DNA from: a virus
Length of the DNA stretch: 34,675 nucleotides
Strand: one strand, 5' to 3'
IMG/VR virus record: IMGVR_UViG_3300011116_000664
Coordinates: 1 to 34,675 of that record
Shown here: positions 29,485-34,675 of the stretch, one piece after another
How positions within the stretch are numbered: position 1 is the first letter of the stretch
Layout: each line of letters starts with the position of its first letter
The notes under the pieces: generated by a model
Told to the model about the DNA's origin: nothing
Database searches by the model: none
The model's input: only the letters and a program-made list of their open reading frames with translations
Translations under genes and position numbers: made by a program

Positions 29485-29955
29485 ATGCCTATCAAGACTT
29501 CTACGGACCTTATTAAGGCCCCTGCTCACGCGCTTGGTAACCCCGATGACGTTGACTACGCGCTTCGAACGCGCGTCCTTCGCATCAAGCTTCCGATTGA
29601 TGCCGCTGCAAGCACGGCAACCGAGCACTTGCTGGCGATTTCGGAGGTTCCGATCATTATCAATAGTATTGAAATTCTTCCGCAAGGCGCAGTCGTTGCG
29701 GACAATACGGACTACGCGACCATTGCGTTGCAGACTGGTAACCTTGCGGCTGGTGCGCTCGCTACTGCTATCGCTAGCAAAGATACGCGTGCAGCTTCGC
29801 TCAATGGTTTGACCGCGAATACCGTTGCTGTGATTGGTGGCGGCCTTACGGCTGCTGTAGCAGTCGATCAGCGAATTTCGCTTAACGTTACCAAAGCCGG
29901 TGCTGGCAAACAGCTTCCGGTGCTGTTGGTCGAGCTGACGTATCAGCTTGCGTGA
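29485..29955 (+). CDS. Putative capsid decoration / head protein
   Basis: 156 residues with a strong GGAG upstream of the ATG. Beta-rich and Ala/Thr/Val/Ile-rich (AAASTATEHLLAISEVPIIINSIEILPQGAVVADNTDYATIALQTGNLAAGALATAIA), no membrane span. Location directly after the major capsid protein, matching codon style and a strong ribosome-binding site fit a decoration protein that binds the capsid exterior. No motif is specific enough for a family. Confidence 0.65.
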   Translation: MPIKTSTDLIKAPAHALGNPDDVDYALRTRVLRIKLPIDAAASTATEHLLAISEVPIIINSIEILPQGAVVADNTDYATIALQTGNLAAGALATAIASKDTRAASLNGLTANTVAVIGGGLTAAVAVDQRISLNVTKAGAGKQLPVLLVELTYQLA

Positions 29956-29967
29956 TTGGAGTAAAAC

Positions 29968-30336
29968 ATGAGCACGACCGCAAAAGGTATGTACCATCCC
30001 TACGGGCACGCCCGTGGGCTTACGGTCGGTTCGTTTCGCATTACGGCGAATGCGACTCCTACCGTACAGGATGACCCAGGCGGCATTGTTGCCTCGGTCG
30101 CGAAACCTGGCGCAAGCACTGGCGTTTATGTCATCACGCTGAAGCGTCGTTACAGCCGCATCCACGGTTTGGCGAACAACAATAGCGTGGCTGGCTTGGC
30201 GTCTAGCGTTTCAGCAACCACTTCTGGTGGAACCGCTGATAACACGATCACGATTCAGATCGTGAACGGCGCTGGTGCAGCCAATGATGGCGCTGGGTCG
30301 GTTTCGACCATTGCGTTCTTTGGCTACGACGCGTGA
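29968..30336 (+). CDS. Putative head or decoration protein
   Basis: 122 residues with GGAG upstream. Beta-type (HARGLTVGSFRITANATPTVQDDPGGIVASVAKPGASTGVYVITLKRRYSRIHGLANNNSVAGLASSVSATTSGGTADNTITIQIVNGAG), like small phage head or neck proteins. It follows the previous decoration candidate by 12 bp and precedes the neck protein. Role inferred from context. Confidence 0.6.
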   Translation: MSTTAKGMYHPYGHARGLTVGSFRITANATPTVQDDPGGIVASVAKPGASTGVYVITLKRRYSRIHGLANNNSVAGLASSVSATTSGGTADNTITIQIVNGAGAANDGAGSVSTIAFFGYDA

Positions 30337-30352
30337 TTGATAGGAGGTCTGC

Positions 30353-31078
30353 ATGGCTGCTTACGTCACACTCGCAGAAATGCGAACCCGTGCCCGCGAA
30401 CTTGCGGACATGCAGACCTCCAACCAGGCAGCAGCTTTCGTTACCGACGCAGAGCTGACCCGCGCGATCAACCGCAACATTAAGCAGCTTTATCAAAAGC
30501 TGATTATCGCTCGCGGAGACGACTACTACGCCCAAACAACGAGCGTAGCTGTTATTGGCTCTACAATTCTTCTCACGCTGTTTTCGCCTCCGTTCATGTC
30601 GCTTCTGTCACTTTCTGTGACTGACGGAACGCGCGTTGTATGGGTGCCAAAGTTTAGCCTTAAGCAATGGGCAGAACTTAAGTACCTCGAAAACGTCGGC
30701 GTAGCGGACCTTGGGATGTACCGTTACAGGCTGATGAACGATAGCCTTGAGATTCGCCCAGCTTGCAAGAATGCGAGCCACTCGTTCATCCTGCATTACC
30801 TTCCAGCGTTTATCCCGCTCGTTAACGACGCAGATACGTTTGACGGCATCAATGGCTGGGAAGATTGGGCCTGTTATGGCGCTGCCATTGACATGCTCAA
30901 CAAGGAAGAGTCGCTCGAGCAGGCACAAGGCTTAATGGCGCAGCGCGCCTTGCTTGACGACCAGATTGAAAAGCTTGCAGGCAACCGAGACGCAGGCATG
31001 CCAGAGGTCGTTGGCGACACCATGCACGACTTTGGCGACTACTCGGCACGCAGGCTCCGCAACGACTGGAACTGGTGA
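30353..31078 (+). CDS. Putative head-to-tail adaptor / neck protein
   Basis: 241 residues, preceded by GGAGGT. Helical N terminus (MRTRARELADMQTSNQAAAFVTDAELTRAINRNIKQLYQKLIIARGDDYY) followed by a beta core (VAVIGSTILLTLFSPPFMSLLSLSVTDGTRVVWVPKFSLKQW). The C terminus is a long helix (INGWEDWACYGAAIDMLNKEESLEQAQGLMAQRALLDDQIEKLAGNRDAGMPEVVGD). This layout is common to podovirus tail-tube / gp4-like adaptors that sit below the portal. The next genes are a small unknown and the tail hub. Confidence 0.65.
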   Translation: MAAYVTLAEMRTRARELADMQTSNQAAAFVTDAELTRAINRNIKQLYQKLIIARGDDYYAQTTSVAVIGSTILLTLFSPPFMSLLSLSVTDGTRVVWVPKFSLKQWAELKYLENVGVADLGMYRYRLMNDSLEIRPACKNASHSFILHYLPAFIPLVNDADTFDGINGWEDWACYGAAIDMLNKEESLEQAQGLMAQRALLDDQIEKLAGNRDAGMPEVVGDTMHDFGDYSARRLRNDWNW

Positions 31079-31081
31079 CGC

Positions 31082-31417
31082 ATGACGCGCGCTAGGGTGC
31101 TTCCTAAGCAAGGCGTCAGACCTGAGTCCGATTCGTTCGCAAAGTCGCAGCTTGCGGCAGCAGTTGACGCTCAGCGACTCGACGCAAACCAGCTACCGTT
31201 CAATCGCGGCCTGTGGCTTCGTAGCATTCGAGTGCCAGCAGCGGGCAGCGTTACCGTGGCGCATAATCTTGGCCACGTCCCAAGCGGCTATATCATCACC
31301 AAAATGATTGGCGGATCGACGGTCTACCTGTTTACCCAAAGCTCGTTGACTGACTCGCAAGTGACGTTCTCAAACTCTGGCGGCGCCGTCATTACCATCG
31401 ACGTTTGGATTTTCTGA
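31082..31417 (+). CDS. Small neck or tail-associated protein
   Basis: 111 residues; starts four bases after the previous stop. The N-terminal third is charged (PKQGVRPESDSFAKSQLAAAVDAQRLDANQLPFNRGLWLRSIRVPAAGSVTVAHNLGHVPSGYIITKMIGGSTVYLF). The second half is a small beta domain with the H-N-LGHVPSG pattern often found in phage fibre-like N-terminal or neck parts. Role unknown; one base separates it from the next start. Confidence 0.6.
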   Translation: MTRARVLPKQGVRPESDSFAKSQLAAAVDAQRLDANQLPFNRGLWLRSIRVPAAGSVTVAHNLGHVPSGYIITKMIGGSTVYLFTQSSLTDSQVTFSNSGGAVITIDVWIF

Positions 31418-31418
31418 C

Positions 31419-34400
31419 ATGCCAAGAGCACAAGCTTTCATTCCGCTTTCCAAAGGTATCGACCAAAAGCTCGATGAGAGGCTTCGAGAACCTGAGTCAT
31501 TGGCACAGGCCACGAACGCCTATTACCGGCGCAATAATGGCCTTACGAAGCGCCATGGCTTCACTCCCCTAACCTCGACCGGCTACACGCACGATGGCCC
31601 ATCCAAAGGGCTGCTATCGACTGGCGATGAGCTGCTCATCCGAGGTTATCGGCGCCTGTGGGCGTACAACGAGAGCAACGCGCTGGTTAATCCACAGTGG
31701 CTTTCAAAGGGTGACGTTTCGCCCTTCACTGGCCAGCAGCGCACGGTGTTTAACGATGCGCTGAGCATCCCAAGCTCTGACTCGTGCCATTCAGGCGGCT
31801 ATACCGTTCATGCGGCAGCTACGATGCGGTTTGCTGGATCGCTTCCAGGCGGCGGAACCGCAACGAGCCTGGTCTACAAGGTAGAAACTGAGCAAGGCGC
31901 CAACGAGATCAAAAGCACGACGACTATCGTTAGCGATGCTGGAACTAACGTAGAAATCGGAGCCGCTCGAACGGTTGCAGGTTCAGCGGCTTTGGGTGCA
32001 AGCGTCGTGCATATCGGTTGCGCTCGCTACGCCACAACGGCGCTTGAATGGTATCGGTGGAGCTCCGCCACGCCAACGATAACACCTGCACTTGCAATCA
32101 GTCACCTTGACCTTTACACGTTGGCCCTTGGCGATTCCGGTAACGACCGCCATTACGATGCAACCTCTCTTGGATCGTGGCCGACCGGAGCATCGGGCCA
32201 ATGGGCGTATTGCTACGTCAAGCTAAACCCAATTGGCAGCCGCACCATTTATGTGGCTCGCATGTTTGATGGCGTCACGCTTTCAAGCTGGCAGATTCCA
32301 TCGCCTGCTGGCCAGCAATGGGAATACTGCGCCATCGCTGATGGTCCGATTGCCAATCAAATCTATGTCGTTGGAACGGACACAGCATCCAACACGTATT
32401 TGTACGCGTATACACAGTTTGGCGTGTTTGTTTGGTCCAAGCTGATGCATGCAGCATCGACCGGAACGGTTCACGGATGTTCAGTTGTCGAAGGAACGCA
32501 GAACGGAAACAACCTTGTTCTCGTTGCAACGAACAACGGAAACGTTGGCCTTCCGCAGCGTTATAGCCTCGACATGAGCGCTACCGATCCAACAGGCGCT
32601 TTGCCTTCGACGCGAACCGTAACGCGCAATATGTACGCGTTTACCAAGCCATGGAACGCTGGTGGACGGTTCTACATTGTTGGCCGGTGCAGATATGGCC
32701 AAGGCAACACCGTTGGTCAGCTTAACTACGACAACGGCTATTGTGCCGAGGTCATCTTTGACGTGTTTAGTTCTGCTGTAACGGCAATTGTCCCTCAACC
32801 GCAACTGGTTGGGCGGTACGACTTTGGCGTCGTTCCATCGTATTCTGCTCAAACGCCAAGCCAGGAATGGACGTTCACGCGCGGTTCAATGCAGACCGTG
32901 CAACAAGGCATGACGTATACGAGCGGATACCGTTACGCCACGCAACGAATCGTAAATCGCGTTCCGTTCAAGTTTCCAACGTTCGCTGGCGACTTTGCCG
33001 AGTTGGACTTTGCTGGCAAGTGCACCCAGGTTGCCACGACGAGAGGCAGCGCAACGCTTGGTGGGGCTAACGTTGCTTGGTACACGGGTCAGTCCGTGTA
33101 TGAGCTTGGCTTTTCAAGCGGTCCAGTCATCTCCGAGATGACTAGCGCCAACGATGCAGCAGCAACGCTTACTGCTGGTCAGACATACACCTACGTCGGA
33201 GTGCTTGAGAGCTACGACGAAAAGGGCAACCTAACCAGGTCAGTCCCAGGTCCACCATGCTCCTATACGGTGCCAGGCGGCGGTGGCACCCATCACGTTG
33301 ATGTGACGTTCTACACGATTGGAGCAAGCGAGCGCTATTCATCGCAAAAGCGTTTCGCTGTGGTGCTTTATCGTGCAGACCAAGACGGCGTGTTTCAGCG
33401 ATGCACGCAGCCATTCGTCAACTCGTTCGACCAGCAGGCAAATCAATATTTCCCAGTCATTCGCGACATGGGAGAGCAATACGACGCCATCTATACGCAG
33501 TCTGGAGCCGAGGTCGAGGCGAGCGGCCCCGATGGCGCAGCGTTCGTCATGGTAGGAACCAAGCGGGTTTGGCTGGCTGGTTTCTTTCGTCGTGATCGCA
33601 TCCAATATTCAAAGCTCTACAACCCAGCGACGGCCAACGAGTATGCGATTGCGCCTGAGTTCAACGATGCTTTCTCGTACCTGTTGCCAGGTGGCGAGTC
33701 CGTTACCGGCCTCGGTGAACTAGACGACAAGCTGATTGTATTTACGAAATCCAAGATTTTTGCCATTGCTGGCAACGGTCCAGATGACGGCGGAAGAGGC
33801 AACGACTTTTCTGGCCTCCAGCTTGTGGCGAGCGACACGGGCTGCATTGACGCTCGAAGCATCGTAGCAACGCCTGCGGGTATTTTCTTCCAAACGCTGG
33901 CAGGCATCTTTGTGCTTGGCCGTGACCTCCAGCTTAACTTTGCTGGGTCAGCTGTACGCGACATCACCGATGCTTACACCGAGTGTACGAGCGCTGTCCT
34001 GGTGCCGAAAGACAGCCACGTCAGGTTTACGCTACGCAACGGCGAGAACGGCCTAGTTCTCGTTTACGACTTCGACCAGGGCGCATGGTCACGCTGGGAC
34101 ATAAAACGCATTATAGGAGCCGCCCAGCTCGTTCTGGACCCTGTTGGCGCGTGCCTACACAAGGACGTTTACCACGTCCTCGCAAGTGATGGTCGAGTCT
34201 ACAAGGAAGATGTCTCTACGTATTTCGACCACAATACGATCTACGTCCCAATGAAGATCGAAACCGGGTGGCTTCAAGCGGCGCAGCAAAGCGGTTGGCA
34301 GCGCATTCGACAAGTGGCGGCGCTTTGCAAAGCAAACAATCCGCACTCCCTAACGATGTCGCTGTATCAGGAGTTCGACGGCTCTACGCCGACGCAGACG

Positions 34401-34616
34401 TACACCTGGACAGAGGCCACGCTAGGCGCTCAAAAGCTGCAAGAGCTTGAAGTCATGCGCGTTAAGCAGCAGAAATGCACGGCGTTTAAGGTGCTGATTG
34501 AGGACGCATCAAGCGCTGGAACAACGACCGGTCAGGGTTACGACTGCTCAGGATTCAGTGTAGAATTGTCCGGTAAGCGCGGCCTGTATAAGCCTGGAAC
34601 GCAGCAAAGGAACTAA
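31419..34616 (+). CDS. Large tail hub / stabilisation protein
   Basis: 1065 residues. N terminus MPRAQAFIPLSKGIDQKLDERLREPESLAQATNAYYRRNNGLTKRHGF follows the pattern of podovirus stabilisation or tail-tube-B-type proteins (KGIDxKxDExxxxxGxLxxAxNxxFxxxGxLxKRxGF). The rest is beta-rich, with repeated Trp/Tyr-containing strands (for example LGELDDKLIVFTKSKIFAIAGNGPDDGG and ATPAGIFFQTLAGIFVLGRD), likely beta-propeller-type domains. It would seal the portal-neck and bind fibres. Starts directly after the previous stop. No enzyme motif. Confidence 0.75.
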   Translation: MPRAQAFIPLSKGIDQKLDERLREPESLAQATNAYYRRNNGLTKRHGFTPLTSTGYTHDGPSKGLLSTGDELLIRGYRRLWAYNESNALVNPQWLSKGDVSPFTGQQRTVFNDALSIPSSDSCHSGGYTVHAAATMRFAGSLPGGGTATSLVYKVETEQGANEIKSTTTIVSDAGTNVEIGAARTVAGSAALGASVVHIGCARYATTALEWYRWSSATPTITPALAISHLDLYTLALGDSGNDRHYDATSLGSWPTGASGQWAYCYVKLNPIGSRTIYVARMFDGVTLSSWQIPSPAGQQWEYCAIADGPIANQIYVVGTDTASNTYLYAYTQFGVFVWSKLMHAASTGTVHGCSVVEGTQNGNNLVLVATNNGNVGLPQRYSLDMSATDPTGALPSTRTVTRNMYAFTKPWNAGGRFYIVGRCRYGQGNTVGQLNYDNGYCAEVIFDVFSSAVTAIVPQPQLVGRYDFGVVPSYSAQTPSQEWTFTRGSMQTVQQGMTYTSGYRYATQRIVNRVPFKFPTFAGDFAELDFAGKCTQVATTRGSATLGGANVAWYTGQSVYELGFSSGPVISEMTSANDAAATLTAGQTYTYVGVLESYDEKGNLTRSVPGPPCSYTVPGGGGTHHVDVTFYTIGASERYSSQKRFAVVLYRADQDGVFQRCTQPFVNSFDQQANQYFPVIRDMGEQYDAIYTQSGAEVEASGPDGAAFVMVGTKRVWLAGFFRRDRIQYSKLYNPATANEYAIAPEFNDAFSYLLPGGESVTGLGELDDKLIVFTKSKIFAIAGNGPDDGGRGNDFSGLQLVASDTGCIDARSIVATPAGIFFQTLAGIFVLGRDLQLNFAGSAVRDITDAYTECTSAVLVPKDSHVRFTLRNGENGLVLVYDFDQGAWSRWDIKRIIGAAQLVLDPVGACLHKDVYHVLASDGRVYKEDVSTYFDHNTIYVPMKIETGWLQAAQQSGWQRIRQVAALCKANNPHSLTMSLYQEFDGSTPTQTYTWTEATLGAQKLQELEVMRVKQQKCTAFKVLIEDASSAGTTTGQGYDCSGFSVELSGKRGLYKPGTQQRN

Positions 34617-34619
34617 GCC

Positions 34620-34675
34620 ATGCCAGCAACATATGAAGAATTGATGGGCCGTGCCCAATCCGCAGTTGGCAAGGC
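34620..34675 (+). CDS. Start of a gene cut by the window edge
   Basis: ATG at 34620, three bases after the tail-hub stop, opening MPATYEELMGRAQSAVGK and running off the window. The bases before it (GCAGCAAAGGAACTAAGCC) contain AAAGGAA, a usable Shine-Dalgarno inside the end of the previous gene. By order it should be the first internal virion or tail protein, possibly the gene whose end appears at 1-84. Confidence 0.6.
   Translation, partial: MPATYEELMGRAQSAVGK

Noticed and set aside
1-34675. tRNA genes, insertion sequences, phage DNA or RNA polymerase
   Set aside because: No candidate stood out by eye in any region; gaps are short and explained by hairpins, promoters or repeats.

Overview
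This window is most of the genome of a tailed double-stranded DNA bacteriophage (Caudoviricetes). The visible parts suggest podovirus-like morphology: a portal, a scaffold, a capsid protein, a short neck/adaptor protein and a very large tail-hub-like protein, followed by three large Ala/Gln/Gly-rich proteins of the internal (ejection) type. I see no tape measure, tail sheath or baseplate genes. The host is probably a diderm bacterium, because the lysis genes include a lipoprotein and a signal-anchored transglycosylase. The host's identity cannot be read from the sequence. No integrase, DNA polymerase, RNA polymerase or tRNA gene was recognised, so replication probably relies on host DnaB and host polymerase.

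Layout. 1-8726 (+): end of a cut gene, then internal virion proteins and small fibre/appendage proteins. 8739-10913 (+): lysis block (XhlA-like coiled-coil membrane protein, holin, lipoprotein, two-domain amidase endolysin) with overlapping start and stop codons. 10896-12607 (-): a five-gene operon, every junction an ATGA overlap, encoding a lytic transglycosylase, a 32-residue Cys-rich membrane peptide, an FGE/SUMF1-like protein and two unknowns. 12652-14962 (-): recombination operon with a small membrane protein, an unknown, a 5'-3' exonuclease fused to a RecT-like annealing protein, and SSB, closed by a terminator. 15049-17805 (+): regulators, a RusA-like resolvase, a replication initiator and a DnaC-like helicase loader. 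17806-18078: non-coding, with a 24-bp iteron array and a terminator. 18079-19718 (-): four early genes of unknown function in two transcription units. 20082-22638 (+): a train of small overlapping genes ending in a sigma-region-4-like protein. 22629-34675 (+): packaging, head and tail genes.

The most distinctive features are regulatory and architectural. At least six early transcription units appear to start from one family of sigma-70-like promoters (TTGAC/TTGCG, 16-17 bp, TA-rich -10) whose -10 box lies only 6-8 bases before the start codon, which predicts leaderless mRNAs. One of these promoters is overlaid by a perfect 10-bp inverted repeat at the start of a small LacI-type HTH gene. Two iteron sets flank the replication block: four 21-bp units inside the initiator gene followed by a purine-rich tract (lambda-ori-like), and five 24-bp units plus one partial unit downstream of the helicase loader. 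The exonuclease-RecT fusion keeps a ribosome-binding site and ATG at the domain boundary, so it may yield both a fusion and a free RecT.

Working model (inference): the leaderless promoters fire early in both directions and make regulators, recombination and replication proteins. The sigma-4-like protein, encoded just before the terminase, then helps switch on the long rightward late unit (packaging, head, tail, and through the genome ends to internal proteins and lysis).
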